The notes: generated by a model not told the origin, from the letters alone. A DNA stretch of 64,000 nucleotides from Mesorhizobium sp. M2A.F.Ca.ET.046.03.2.1 (GCF_003952425.1 NZ_CP034449.1:7118001-7182000); one strand, 5' to 3'; counted from the first letter of the stretch, positions 40,942 to 49,295 are shown. Numbers and translations are program-made.

Positions 40942-42801
40942 ATGATCGTCCGACTGCGACGCGCCCTGCGATGGCAAGCGCTTCCGCTTCTTGCCGGCTT
41001 TGCCGTTGTCGCGCTGATCATAACCGCGCGCGCCATTCTCGCCGAAGCGCAGATCGCCGACCGCGACGCCAGCCGTGAAGCAATTGAAGCCCAGCAAACG
41101 CTCTCGAGCCTGCTTTCGCTCGCCCAGGACGCCGAGACCGGCCAGCGCGGCTATCTGCTGACCGGCGAGAAAAACTATCTGCTGCCATACCAGCATGCGG
41201 TCGAGGCGCTGCCGGCGCTGCTCAAGCGCGTCGATGAGATGTTTCCGGTCGGCAGCGATCGGGCGCAGCAGGTGGCCGGCATCAAGGACGCGCTTGCCCG
41301 CAAGCAAGCGGAACTCGCTGAGACGATCAGGCTCTACGACACGGGCAACACGGCGAAAGCGCTGGACATCGTGCGCGGCGGCAGGGGCAAGCTGGACATG
41401 GACCAGATCCGCGCCAACATCGATGCGATCCGGCGCATCGACGGTGCGAACCTCGCTGCCCGTGCGGAGCGGATGGAACAGATCGAAGGCTGGCTGCGCA
41501 TCGGCTCGTTCGCGGCGCTGCTGGGCATCTTTCTGCTCGGCATCTATACGATCCGCCAGTCCAGCCGCCGCTTCCGAGAGGTGGCTGACGCGCAGGACGC
41601 ATTGAGCGCCAAGAACGCGGCGCTGCTCAACGAGATCTACACGCGTGAGAAGGCGGAGTCGCAGCTTCGCCAGGTGCAGAAGATGGAGGCGGTGGGCCAG
41701 CTCACGGGCGGCATCGCGCATGATTTCAACAATATGCTGGCTGTCATCACCAGCGCCATGAACCTCGCGCAGCGCAAGCTCGCTCGCGGCGAGCATGACG
41801 TGCAGAGCTTCGTTGAGGCGGCGGCCGATGCCGCGGCACGCGCCGCCAACCTCACCGCCAGGCTGCTTGCCTTTTCCAGGCAGCAGCCGCTGGCGCCGCA
41901 GATCATCGATGCCAATCGCCTCGTCACCGGCATGTCGAACCTTTTACGGCGCACGCTCGGCCATGCGATCGAGATCGAAACGGTGCTGGCGGGCGGACTT
42001 TGGAAAACGCATGCCGACCCGAGCCAGGTCGAGAACGCCATCATCAACCTGGCGGTCAACGCACGCGACGCCATGGATGAAGAAGGCAAGCTCACCATCG
42101 AGACCGCCAACTGCCATCTCGACGAGGCCTATGCGGCGGCGCATCCCGAAGTGAAGGCCGGTCAGTATGTCATGATCGCGGTAACGGACACCGGCGCGGG
42201 TATGGCGGCGGACATCATGGCCAAGGCTTTCGAGCCATTCTTCACCACGAAGCCCGCGACCAAGGGAACCGGGCTCGGTCTCAGCCAGGTGTTCGGCTTC
42301 GTCAAGCAATCCGGCGGACACGTCAAGATCTATTCGGAGCCCGGCGAGGGCACGACAATCAGGATCTATCTTTCGCGCTTCACCGGTCCGGAGGAAGCGG
42401 CTCCGCCGGTAAAGACCGGCGGCAGGAGCGATGTTCCGGCAACCGAAACCGTGCTGCTCGTCGAGGACGATGCCCGCGTGCGTGCTTCGACGGCCGCCGC
42501 CTTGCTGGAGCTCGGCTATACCGTCATCGAAGCCGCGGGTGGTGACGAAGCCTTGGAGAAACTCGGTCAGAACGCCGCCATCGCGCTGATGCTGACGGAT
42601 ATTGTAATGCCGGGTATGAATGGCCGGCAACTCGCCGAACAGGCTCGCAAGCAGTCCCCCTCCCTGAAAGTGGTGTTCATGACCGGCTTCACGCGCAACG
42701 CCGTCGTGCACAATGGCGTGCTTGACCACGATGTGCACTTCATCGCCAAGCCGTTCACGCTGGAACAACTGGCGGCGAAGCTCCGGGACGCGCTCGCTTG
42801 A
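40942..42801 (+). CDS. CHASE3 hybrid sensor histidine kinase/response regulator
   Basis: A 619-residue protein. A membrane helix (15-33), a CHASE3-like sensor (45-180, with ETGQRGYLLTGE), a second helix (187-205), a HisKA domain with phospho-acceptor His260 in GGIAHDFNNML, a HATPase with NLAVNARDAM and GTGLGLSQVFGF, and a receiver domain with VEDD near 505, acceptor Asp553 and Lys603. Sensor type suggests an extracytoplasmic signal. The phosphate could pass from His260 to Asp553, but no separate partner regulator lies here. ATG 40942 follows the repeat region. Confidence 0.93.
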   Translation: MIVRLRRALRWQALPLLAGFAVVALIITARAILAEAQIADRDASREAIEAQQTLSSLLSLAQDAETGQRGYLLTGEKNYLLPYQHAVEALPALLKRVDEMFPVGSDRAQQVAGIKDALARKQAELAETIRLYDTGNTAKALDIVRGGRGKLDMDQIRANIDAIRRIDGANLAARAERMEQIEGWLRIGSFAALLGIFLLGIYTIRQSSRRFREVADAQDALSAKNAALLNEIYTREKAESQLRQVQKMEAVGQLTGGIAHDFNNMLAVITSAMNLAQRKLARGEHDVQSFVEAAADAAARAANLTARLLAFSRQQPLAPQIIDANRLVTGMSNLLRRTLGHAIEIETVLAGGLWKTHADPSQVENAIINLAVNARDAMDEEGKLTIETANCHLDEAYAAAHPEVKAGQYVMIAVTDTGAGMAADIMAKAFEPFFTTKPATKGTGLGLSQVFGFVKQSGGHVKIYSEPGEGTTIRIYLSRFTGPEEAAPPVKTGGRSDVPATETVLLVEDDARVRASTAAALLELGYTVIEAAGGDEALEKLGQNAAIALMLTDIVMPGMNGRQLAEQARKQSPSLKVVFMTGFTRNAVVHNGVLDHDVHFIAKPFTLEQLAAKLRDALA

Positions 42802-42816
42802 TTTGTCTGACCGTTC

Positions 42817-42981
42817 TTAGATCCGTCCGAGCACGACCAGAATAATGACGATGACAAGAACCAACCCGAGACCGCCGCCGCCATAATAGCCCGTGCCGTA
42901 GAACGGCCCGCCGCCCAGGCCGCTGAAACCGCCAAGCAAGGCCAGAATGAGAATAATGATAAGAATTGTGCCGAGACCCAT
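42817..42981 (-). CDS. DUF3309-family small membrane protein
   Basis: A 54-residue protein read on the minus strand: MGLGTILIIILILALLGG, a Gly/Tyr linker (GPFYGTGYYGGGG) and LGLVLVIVIILVVLGRI. Two hydrophobic helices and the length fit DUF3309, a common stress-linked alphaproteobacterial family. GAGAGAGGAAAAGAAC precedes the ATG. An EcfG-like site (GGAAC-N16-AGTT) lies 50-75 bp upstream. Confidence 0.85.
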   Translation of the reverse strand: MGLGTILIIILILALLGGFSGLGGGPFYGTGYYGGGGLGLVLVIVIILVVLGRI

Positions 42982-43030
42982 GTTCTTTTCCTCTCTCTGA
43001 GCGCAAGCCGGCGCTTTTCATCACGAAATC

Positions 43031-43055
43031 AACTCGCAAGGGGCGCGCATGTTCC
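43031..43055 (-). promoter_or_regulatory. EcfG-like promoter for the DUF3309 gene
   Basis: On the minus strand GGAAC (43055-43051), 16 bp, AGTT (43034-43031), close to the GGAAC-N16-CGTT consensus with one mismatch in the -10. About 50 bp upstream of the start codon. Confidence 0.6.
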
Positions 43056-43073
43056 ACCCGGCTCCGGGCAATG

Positions 43074-43211
43074 CTATTCGGCCTTGGCCGAGTGGGATGA
43101 CACGATCGGCGGCCCGGGATTGGCTTCAAGTCTGATCGGCACCAAAAACATGAGCGCAATCGCAATCGCGATCGACACAATGATGGCCGCGGTGCTGAAG
43201 ATGTCCTTCAT
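43074..43211 (-). CDS. 45-residue single-helix membrane protein
   Basis: MKDIFSTAAIIVSIAIAIA then LMFLVPIRLEANPGPP: one membrane helix and a short tail. An upstream ribosome site is not strong. It is transcribed divergently from the 43356 gene and has an exact EcfG promoter (minus strand). No family known. Confidence 0.7.
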   Translation of the reverse strand: MKDIFSTAAIIVSIAIAIALMFLVPIRLEANPGPPIVSSHSAKAE

Positions 43212-43243
43212 GTTCGCATCCTGAATATTCAAAGGTGCTGAAC

Positions 43244-43268
43244 AACGCTGCGCGATACTTCCCGTTCC
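43244..43268 (-). promoter_or_regulatory. EcfG-type promoter for the 43211 gene
   Basis: Minus strand GGAAC (43268-43264), 16-bp spacer, CGTT (43247-43244): exact consensus, 33 bp from the start codon. Confidence 0.78.
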
Positions 43269-43281
43269 ACTTCGCCCTAGC

Positions 43282-43307
43282 GGAACCTTTTTCAGACGCG
43301 CAACGTT
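43282..43307 (+). promoter_or_regulatory. EcfG-type promoter for the 43356 gene
   Basis: Plus strand GGAAC (43282-43286), 17-bp spacer, CGTT (43304-43307), 49 bp ahead of the start. Back-to-back with the promoter at 43244-43268. Confidence 0.78.
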
Positions 43308-43355
43308 TGGGGGCGGCCCAGTTTGGGCAATCCTGGCGATAACGGAGGCTCCCTT

Positions 43356-43523
43356 ATGGGCGCGTCGGTACTCATCGGCATCCTGATCACCTTCCTGGTG
43401 GTGATCCTGGTGCTCTATCTCGTGCAGCGCTTGCCACTCGATGCCCGCACGCGACAGATCGCGCAGATCATCGTCATCATCATCGGAATCATATCGTTGC
43501 TCAAATATCTTGCGGTCTTTTAG
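43356..43523 (+). CDS. Thivi_2564-family small membrane protein
   Basis: A 55-residue protein: GASVLIGILITFLVVILVLYLVQ, then RLPLDARTRQIAQIIVIIIGIISLLKYL. Two helices flanking a cationic stretch match the Thivi_2564 membrane family. ATG 43356 follows GGAGGCTCCCTT. Driven by an EcfG-type promoter, so stress-induced. Confidence 0.85.
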   Translation: MGASVLIGILITFLVVILVLYLVQRLPLDARTRQIAQIIVIIIGIISLLKYLAVF

Positions 43524-43567
43524 CCGCGGTCCATATTCGGCACGGAAAACCCCGAAGCCCGGTGTCC

Positions 43568-43876
43568 ATGAGAACCCTGTCGATCGCACGCCTCGCCGGC
43601 AACTTGTTGAGCGCCGCCACGCTGCTGTGCGCCGCGAGCGCCGCCCAAGCCCGGCCGGATACTCGCGCCATGACCTGCGCGCAGACGCAGGCGCTGATCA
43701 AAAGCGACCATGCGGTGGTTTTGACCACCGGTCCGGATACTTATCACCGCTTCGTGCGGCAATTCGGCAATGAGTGCGACTGGCCGGAAGTGCCAATATC
43801 AACAACCGTTCCCGCCAAGGACGGCGAGTGCCGCGTCTATCGGTGCGAGGAGCCGGTCGACCTTCCCGACCGATAG
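43568..43876 (+). CDS. small exported Cys-containing protein
   Basis: A 102-residue protein with a signal peptide (LAGNLLSAATLLCAASAAQA) and mature part with four cysteines (MTCAQTQALI, NECDWPEV, ECRVYRCEEP) that could make two disulphides. Start may also be GTG 43562. No domain recognised, but the MTCAQxQ start of the mature chain is common in small rhizobial secreted proteins. Confidence 0.65.
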   Translation: MRTLSIARLAGNLLSAATLLCAASAAQARPDTRAMTCAQTQALIKSDHAVVLTTGPDTYHRFVRQFGNECDWPEVPISTTVPAKDGECRVYRCEEPVDLPDR

Positions 43877-43897
43877 CCGCCTCTTGCGGTCCCGCGC

Positions 43898-43923
43898 GGA
43901 ACCATAGCAACCCCATACGGGTT
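43898..43923 (+). promoter_or_regulatory. weak EcfG-like site upstream of the second GFA gene
   Basis: GGAAC, 17 bp, GGTT. One mismatch from consensus and 69 bp ahead of the start at 43992. Listed as a candidate only. Confidence 0.35.
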
Positions 43924-43991
43924 GTACGGGCCAGCGGCAGAACTGGCCGGCCGCGACTTTGTTCTGCGTGTAACAGCGGGAGGAACGGCAA

Positions 43992-44432
43992 ATGCCTGAA
44001 ATCGCGCGCACCGGCAGTTGCTTGTGCGGCGGCGTGCAGTTCCGCGTGGCCGGCGAGCCACGCCGGGTAGGCCTCTGCCACTGCAAGGATTGCCGCAAGA
44101 CAAGCGGATCGGCTTTCCATGCCTATGCCGTATGGCCGCTTCAAGCGTTCGAAGCCAGCGGGATCACCAGCACCTATGGCGCTCGAAGTTTTTGCCCCAC
44201 CTGCGGAAGCCGCGTTCCATTCGTTGGAGAAGAGGAAGTCGAGGTCACGATCGGCAGCCTTGACGTCGCGCCGACCGAGGGGCTGGTGCCGGACTATGAG
44301 CTCTGGATCGGGCGGCGCGAATCCTGGCTGCAGGCCCTCCCCGCGGCGCATCAGTTCGAGCATGACCGGGTCGCCGCTGATTCGGCCGCCGGCAATGAAA
44401 CGGACCCGGAGCCGCGGCAGGAGTCGGCCTAG
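43992..44432 (+). CDS. GFA/CENP-V family zinc protein
   Basis: A 146-residue GFA protein: CLCGGVQF near 10-17, CHCKDCRKTSGS near 29-40 and CPTCGSRV near 68-75 are the zinc ligands, as in the gene at 8116 but without close similarity beyond the motifs. GGGAGGAACGGCAA precedes the ATG. Activity unknown. Confidence 0.88.
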   Translation: MPEIARTGSCLCGGVQFRVAGEPRRVGLCHCKDCRKTSGSAFHAYAVWPLQAFEASGITSTYGARSFCPTCGSRVPFVGEEEVEVTIGSLDVAPTEGLVPDYELWIGRRESWLQALPAAHQFEHDRVAADSAAGNETDPEPRQESA

Positions 44433-44966
44433 GTTGGATCACTGTCGGACTTAAGCCTGAACGGCAATGACCTCCGGTCCAGGGAACCCTTCGGCGCCAC
44501 CCGGAAAGGCCCGGGTGCAGATTTAGATGCCAGGCTTTTCTCCAAGCTCACTCTGTTTCAACCACCGGTAGGTTTGCCGGTCAATCAGCCGCCGGTAGCA
44601 TTCAGGGTGAGTCGTCACCTGCACGTTTCAGGCAGCGACATTCATGGCGTTTTATCCGCTTTGCGGAACGCAAGAATTTTTAGCCATCCCTCTTTCGCAA
44701 TACAACCTTTTGGTTTGCTCTCCTGCCGACCGCTTGTGTTCAGCGCGTGAAATACCAAGCTGCAGTTGCAATATCGAAGTCAAAATTCTTTAAGCTTAAG
44801 AAATTTTTTAGACCATTGCTTTCTGGTAGTATCAAAATATGACGCTCGGACTTGCCACAGGCAGTAGGCCTTATGATTTCGAACCTTGTACAAAAGGCCA
44901 CCTTTGTTTCTTTCATTTTTTGCTACATAGTGCTGCCGAATCTTGAAACCGGACGGGGCGGTTTTC
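44433..44966. other. AT-rich gene-poor stretch
   Basis: About 530 bp between the GFA gene and the PAS protein. From about 44640 to 44950 it is strikingly AT-rich relative to the window. An 88-codon frame on the minus strand overlaps the next gene and has odd composition, so I do not call it. May hold the PAS-gene promoter or a remnant of inserted DNA. Confidence 0.5.
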
Positions 44967-45512
44967 ATGACGTCGGCGCCTGAACACGACCAAAACATGC
45001 ATTTGCGGTATCCACCGATTGACGGGTTTTGGACCTGGGACGTCAAGCGTGACCGCGTCTATGGCGACGCCAACCTTTCAGATTATTTCGGGCTGACCCT
45101 CGACGAATTCTCGCATGGCGCGTCGCTGGAACGATGCATGCAAAGCATCGATGTGGATGACCGGCCCAGGGTCCGATTGGCGATCCGCAAGGCGATAGAA
45201 CGCAAATCTGGCTTCAGGGAAGTCTACAGGGTCCGGTCGGAAAAGATGGGGCTGCGCAAGATCCTGGCTGTGGGCCAATGCTGCGTAGACGGTGTGGGCG
45301 AGGCAGCGCTCTACCCTGGCTGGTTCGTCGATCTGACGAAGGATGCCACCTGCGAGGAACAGTCGCTGCGCGAGATGCACAATCACGTCGAACAGGCCAG
45401 GGACATCGCGCGATCGATCGGACACGACCTGTTGTCCTATCTTCTGGACAACGTCGAGGAAGAGGTCGAGCAACGGCTTGACGGAAGGCTGAGGAGGCGA
45501 AGATCGTCCTGA
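44967..45512 (+). CDS. single PAS-domain protein
   Basis: A 181-residue protein. Residues 15-120 form a PAS/PAC domain: PIDGFWTWDVKRDRVYGDANLSDYFGLTLDE and the PAC part YRVRSEKMGLRKIL, WFVDLTKD. A C-terminal helix follows (RDIARSIGHDLLSYLLDNVEEEVEQRL). No kinase, GGDEF or HTH is attached, so it may be a sensor that acts through a partner. The TTG at 44943 is another possible start. Confidence 0.75.
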   Translation: MTSAPEHDQNMHLRYPPIDGFWTWDVKRDRVYGDANLSDYFGLTLDEFSHGASLERCMQSIDVDDRPRVRLAIRKAIERKSGFREVYRVRSEKMGLRKILAVGQCCVDGVGEAALYPGWFVDLTKDATCEEQSLREMHNHVEQARDIARSIGHDLLSYLLDNVEEEVEQRLDGRLRRRRSS

Positions 45513-45538
45513 GGCAGCTTTCGCCGATCGTTTGCGGG

Positions 45539-45799
45539 TCAGCTTCGCTTGCCGCGTCTGCCGACCTCAGCCGTGACCATGCGCGCGAAATGCGATTGGG
45601 GCGATCGGTGCTCGATAAGCTTGGCGCGCTCAAGCGCCGCGTCGCCGTAAAATTCGATCAGCACCCCGGCTGCCCGGGCGGCATCGGCTTTCAAGCGGCC
45701 GAAATCGACTTGCCCGTTCTCGAACGAAGGCTCGCTCCTGGCAATCGCGTCAAGCATGGCTTGCAACTTGTCAGAAGTGCTGCCCTCGTCTTCGTTCAT
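45539..45799 (-). CDS. small hypothetical protein
   Basis: An 86-residue protein: MNEDEGSTSDKLQAMLDAI, then a helical part ending RMVTAEVGRRGKRS. No domain recognised. Longer starts at 45835 or 45880 are possible. Convergent with the PAS gene. Confidence 0.5.
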   Translation of the reverse strand: MNEDEGSTSDKLQAMLDAIARSEPSFENGQVDFGRLKADAARAAGVLIEFYGDAALERAKLIEHRSPQSHFARMVTAEVGRRGKRS

Positions 45800-45968
45800 G
45801 CTCGCTATCCGATTGGGCGCGTAAAATATCGACATTTCCGCACGATGTCCAACAGGTTCGTTGGGCGGGCGTCGGTGCAACCCCGTGCAGCCGCACCGCG
45901 CACGGTGTCACAACTTTCATGCAAGCATAGTGATCCAGACTTACCGCGCAGACATTTGGGGGGCACCC

Positions 45969-46163
45969 ATGGACCAGCCTAGCAAAATGGAAAACCTGCA
46001 GTTTGCGCAGGGGATATTGCGGGAACTTCGCCAGAAGGCCGAAGCCGACGGCGAAAAACTCCTGACCTATCTCATCGACATGGCTTATCTCGAGGCCAGC
46101 GACCGCATCCGCGCCCACTGGATCGGCAACCACGAACATGAAAGCCGCCGCGCTAAGGGCTGA
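45969..46163 (+). CDS. small helical hypothetical protein
   Basis: A 64-residue protein: QFAQGILRELRQKAEADGEKLLTYLIDMAYLEASDRI. Mostly helix. The start codon lies after GGGGGGCACCC. Unknown, though similar small helical proteins are frequent in rhizobia. Confidence 0.55.
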   Translation: MDQPSKMENLQFAQGILRELRQKAEADGEKLLTYLIDMAYLEASDRIRAHWIGNHEHESRRAKG

Positions 46164-46295
46164 GCCGCCCAAGGCAATTTGATGCTCGCCGCGGTTTTCC
46201 GTGCGGAATTGCCGGGATCGATAGCTGGAGCGGTTCAGCGTTTGCGCCAGAGGCTGAGTAGCGCAAGCCCAGCGCAGCACATCCTGAACGCAAGA

Positions 46296-46328
46296 AAGCC
46301 CGCCATGCCTCTTCGGCATGGCGGGCTT
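46296..46328 (-). terminator. intrinsic terminator of msrA
   Basis: AAGCCCGCCATGCC and GGCATGGCGGGCTT: perfect 14-bp arms, 5-nt loop, then TTCTTG on the minus strand, about 40 bp past the msrA stop. Confidence 0.85.
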
Positions 46329-46370
46329 ACTTGGATGAGCAAGGCTAAATGCGATAGCCTCGCCGCCGAT

Positions 46371-46892
46371 CTACGATGCGGCAGCCTTCTGGCGGACCGG
46401 AAGCTTCCACCCCGGCCGCGCGAAGTGGCAGGTGTAGCCGTTGGGATAGCGTTCCAGATAGTCCTGATGCTCGGGCTCGGCTTCCCAGAAGGCGCCTACC
46501 GGAGCAAGCTCGGTGACGACCTTGCCGGGCCACAGGCCGGACGCATCGACGTCGGCGATCGTATCCTCGGCGATCCGCTTCTGCTCGTCGCTCGTGTAGT
46601 AGATTGCCGAGCGATAGCTCATGCCGATGTCGTTGCCCTGGCGGTTCTTCGTCGTCGGATCGTGGATCTGGAAGAAGAATTCGAGCAGCGTGCGGAAACT
46701 GGTCCTGGCCGGATCGAAGATGATTTCGATTGCCTCGGCGTGAGTGCCGTGATTGCGATAGGTCGCGTTGGCGACATCGCCGCCGCTGTAGCCGACCCGG
46801 GTTGAAACCACGCCGGGCAAGCGCCGGATCAGATCCTGCATGCCCCAGAAGCAGCCGCCGGCAAGGACTGCGCGCTCGGTGGAAGAAGCCAT
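46371..46892 (-). CDS. msrA: peptide-methionine (S)-S-oxide reductase MsrA
   Basis: A 173-residue MsrA. The catalytic motif GGCFWG places the reactive Cys at 14. [26 protein letters not shown] and MSYRSAIYY are conserved. It repairs methionine S-sulphoxide with thioredoxin. ATG 46892 is used, as the family begins just before the motif; an upstream frame adds 58 unlikely residues. Followed by its own terminator. Confidence 0.95.
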   Translation of the reverse strand: MASSTERAVLAGGCFWGMQDLIRRLPGVVSTRVGYSGGDVANATYRNHGTHAEAIEIIFDPARTSFRTLLEFFFQIHDPTTKNRQGNDIGMSYRSAIYYTSDEQKRIAEDTIADVDASGLWPGKVVTELAPVGAFWEAEPEHQDYLERYPNGYTCHFARPGWKLPVRQKAAAS

Positions 46893-46989
46893 GTCAAACC
46901 TCCTTTGGATTGCTCCATAGATAGGCGTTGTGGCCGGGTTCTTCCAGCGCCCCGGGGAACATGCCGGCCACGATTTCGAACCTGCGCGA

Positions 46990-47313
46990 TCAGGGGTCCG
47001 AAGTCGGCCTGAACCGTCGGATTGCCAGCTCGAAGACGATGTCCGAAATCCACATGGCCGAGACCCCAATCAGGAAGGCGGCGGCGAGCGTGGTAGTGTC
47101 GTCGGCGCCGTCGGGCATCGGCAGGCCGCTTGCCTGAACCCAGGCGACGGCAGGCAATGTCAGATAGGCGGCGGCCAGGGCGCCGCAGATGGGCGAGGCG
47201 ATCATCTCCCGCAGCTTGTAGCGATGGCGCGACAGCGACCGCAACACGCCGCCGGCGAGCCCCGCCGCCACGACCTGGCCCTTGATGCCCAGCAGATCGA
47301 AAATGTCATGCAT
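46990..47313 (-). CDS. three-helix phage-holin-like membrane protein
   Basis: A 107-residue protein with three hydrophobic segments ([60 protein letters not shown]) and charged ends ([14 protein letters not shown]). Length and topology fit a class I holin. The ATG at 47313 overlaps the preceding stop by one base (TGATG) after GGAGGCCG, so the genes are coupled. Fourth and last of a cassette with spanin-like genes. Confidence 0.65.
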   Translation of the reverse strand: MHDIFDLLGIKGQVVAAGLAGGVLRSLSRHRYKLREMIASPICGALAAAYLTLPAVAWVQASGLPMPDGADDTTTLAAAFLIGVSAMWISDIVFELAIRRFRPTSDP

Positions 47314-47507
47314 CACGGCCTCCAGCCACAGAGCTTCTCGCCCTTGCGATTGTGCGCAAGCAGCGCCCTCGCCTCCTGATCCGACAGCGTTTCGACGGCC
47401 CTGGCGGAGAGGCGCATCGGCGCGGCGGCGGCGCAGAAACCGCCCCTAGCCGTCGTGCAGCCGGCAAGCGCGGCGACGGTGGCTGCGAGGATCAATCCCT
47501 TGCCCAT
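47313..47507 (-). CDS. Rz1-like outer-membrane spanin lipoprotein
   Basis: A 64-residue lipoprotein: signal LILAATVAALAGC with the lipidated Cys near 16. The tail SDQEARALLAHNRKGEKLCGWRP has the LCGW end seen in phage Rz1-type lipoproteins. It overlaps the Rz-like gene by 16 bp in another frame, the classical Rz/Rz1 arrangement. Confidence 0.65.
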   Translation of the reverse strand: MGKGLILAATVAALAGCTTARGGFCAAAAPMRLSARAVETLSDQEARALLAHNRKGEKLCGWRP

Positions 47508-47731
47508 GACTTCAGCTCCTTCCTGACCGCTTCAGGCGGCAAGGCGCCGACGTCGTTGTCGACCTGGTCGGCGATATTGCGGGCCGCGGCCTCGGCTTCT
47601 GCCTGCTTGCCGCGTTCGGCCCTTGCGCCCGCAAGGCGCTGGTGAAAGCCCCAGCCGAGCGCGCCGACAACGCCGGCGCCGATGGCCAGGATCGTCGGAT
47701 TGGTGAGAAGCCATGCCAGCAGAGCGCTCAT
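47492..47731 (-). CDS. Rz-like inner-membrane spanin
   Basis: A 79-residue protein with an N-terminal helix (LLTNPTILAIGAGVVGALGWGF) and a charged, probably coiled tail (AGARAERGKQAEAEAAAR) ending in DVGALPPEAVRKELKSWARD. This layout is that of an i-spanin. Starts with ATGA overlap with the upstream gene. Confidence 0.65.
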   Translation of the reverse strand: MSALLAWLLTNPTILAIGAGVVGALGWGFHQRLAGARAERGKQAEAEAAARNIADQVDNDVGALPPEAVRKELKSWARD

Positions 47732-47940
47732 AGCAGCACTCCGATGAGAAGACCGGCGATGAAACAGGCGGCGCCTACGATTGCATACGGCCTGGCGGCT
47801 TCAATGCCGATGCGCACGCCCGGCGCGACCTGCTCGACGCGCCCGGTGCGGCGCGGCGGGTCCGCGCCCTCGAACGCGCCGATGGCGCTGACGATCTCGG
47901 CGCCGTCATCGGCGGTGATGATGGTGGCGTAGCGTGGCAT
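47728..47940 (-). CDS. small C-tail-anchored protein at head of the lysis-like cassette
   Basis: A 70-residue protein: soluble N-terminal part (MPRYATIITADDGAEIVSA, then GRVEQVAPGVRIGIEAA) and a C-terminal helix (IVGAACFIAGLLIGVLL). It shares ATGA with the Rz-like gene. Such a gene at the front of a lysis cassette could regulate or aid the holin, but its family is unknown. Confidence 0.55.
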   Translation of the reverse strand: MPRYATIITADDGAEIVSAIGAFEGADPPRRTGRVEQVAPGVRIGIEAARPYAIVGAACFIAGLLIGVLL

Positions 47941-48215
47941 GGAGCCTCGGGGCGGAATAGTGGGGCCGCGCTCAATCGCGCCAGCGCTCGAAGGAAATGG
48001 ATGACCGAAAAACAAAACCCGCCTCGCGGCGGGTCGTTGGCGCAAATCAGCACCATGGACAAAATAGTAGCATAGCTGCCCACACCGGGCAAGAGGTTGC
48101 AGGCATATTTTCCTATCCTCCTGAAACCAGCCTTTGTCCCAGACCTGCTGGCAAAAAACCCGATGCGCCACAGCCAGGGATTGAACCGCAGGCAAAAGCC
48201 GCGCGAGTTTTTGTC

Positions 48216-48240
48216 GGAACCAACCGTGGTCCGACGGGTT
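48216..48240 (+). promoter_or_regulatory. EcfG-like promoter for the 48309 gene
   Basis: GGAAC, 16 bp, GGTT. One mismatch in the -10 element, 69 bp before the start. Confidence 0.55.
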
Positions 48241-48308
48241 CCACCCTCAGTCGCAGACGCGACAGACCCTGCAACAGACGAATCGTCTCGAAACAGAGGA
48301 GAAGAATC

Positions 48309-48626
48309 ATGCTTACGAAGATTCTCGCGGCTTCGGCCCTGACAATCGGCCTCGCCACGGCGGCGATGGCCCAGACCGCGAACTCGCCCGATAACTCGGC
48401 CGGCAGCGGCCAAAGCATCACAGTCGAGCCGAGGACGCCGGCCACCCCGCCGCCTGACCAGATGGCGCCCGACACCGGCACGACCGGCAGCGTCACCGGC
48501 GGCGATATGAATTCCAACGCCGACAAGAACTGCCCGAACAGCCCACAGGGGGCGCAGGGCGATGCCAACAACACCGCTGCCACGACGGTGCAGCCGAACG
48601 TCAACGATAACAATTGCGGCAAGTAG
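48309..48626 (+). CDS. Asn/Pro-rich small secreted protein
   Basis: A 105-residue protein with a signal peptide (LTKILAASALTIGLATAAMAQ). The mature chain is low-complexity and rich in N, P, T, G, with two Cys (DKNCPNSP and DNNCGK). GAGGAGAAGAATC precedes the start. EcfG-like promoter upstream. Probably a periplasmic stress protein; no family assigned. Confidence 0.7.
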   Translation: MLTKILAASALTIGLATAAMAQTANSPDNSAGSGQSITVEPRTPATPPPDQMAPDTGTTGSVTGGDMNSNADKNCPNSPQGAQGDANNTAATTVQPNVNDNNCGK

Positions 48627-48712
48627 GCCTGCCACTCGCGCTCGCAAAGGCCGTGGAGCAGCTCCACGTCCTTTGTGTTGGAGCCAGCTTCACCGGCTCG
48701 GCAAGGGCGGTC

Positions 48713-48737
48713 GGAACCATGCGGCCTTCCGACCGTT
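48713..48737 (+). promoter_or_regulatory. EcfG-type promoter for the 48762 gene
   Basis: GGAAC, 16-bp spacer, CGTT: exact consensus, 25 bp before the start codon. Confidence 0.8.
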
Positions 48738-48761
48738 GCAAGGGGCACAAAGGAGAAACCC

Positions 48762-49295
48762 ATGGCAGACAATGAAAGCAGCAGCGGTGGCGCAGCAAAC
48801 GGCGCCGGCACCTCGAGCACTAGCCCAGCCAGCGAAGCGCGTCCCCGTAACGCCGCTTCGCGCAGCAGCGGCGCGTCGCGCAGTGGCGCCGCATCGCGCG
48901 GCAACGCCAGGGCATCCGAAGCGGCGATGAAGAAGCAGATCGCGGAGTTGAAGCGCGAGGTAAACCGCCTGAACCGCGCCCTTTCCGAGCAGGCCGAGGA
49001 AGCGTCCGAGACCGCGCAGGGCTGGTACCAGAGCGCAGCCGACAGCGCGTCGAACCTATATAGCGGCGCGGCGGATCGCGCATCGAACCTCTACAGCGGT
49101 GCCTCCGGCCGCGCGTCGCGCGCGGCAAGCCAATTACGCAGCCAGGCGCAGAGCGTTTCGGAAACCGTGCAGCAGAACCCGGGCACCTTCTCGACGGCCA
49201 TGCTGATCGGCGGCCTCGTCGGGCTGCTGGCCGGCATGGCGATCAGCCGGAACCCGGACCCAGAGCCGGACTGGCTGCATCGCTGGCGCAGATAG
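48762..49295 (+). CDS. DUF883/ElaB-like membrane-anchored protein
   Basis: A 177-residue protein: low-complexity Ser/Ala/Arg N-terminus (1-50), coiled-coil (AAMKKQIAELKREVNRLNRAL), repeats of SASNLYSGAADRASNLYSGAS and a C-terminal helix (FSTAMLIGGLVGLLAGMAI). The coiled-coil plus GLxGxxxG tail helix is the ElaB/YqjD (DUF883) plan; such proteins bind ribosomes at the membrane in stationary phase. The EcfG-type promoter is consistent with that. Confidence 0.82.
   Translation: MADNESSSGGAANGAGTSSTSPASEARPRNAASRSSGASRSGAASRGNARASEAAMKKQIAELKREVNRLNRALSEQAEEASETAQGWYQSAADSASNLYSGAADRASNLYSGASGRASRAASQLRSQAQSVSETVQQNPGTFSTAMLIGGLVGLLAGMAISRNPDPEPDWLHRWRR

Noticed and set aside
44780..45046. 88-codon minus-strand frame in AT-rich DNA
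   Set aside because: Overlaps the start of the PAS gene, Lys/Arg-rich from AT codons, no ribosome site or domain.
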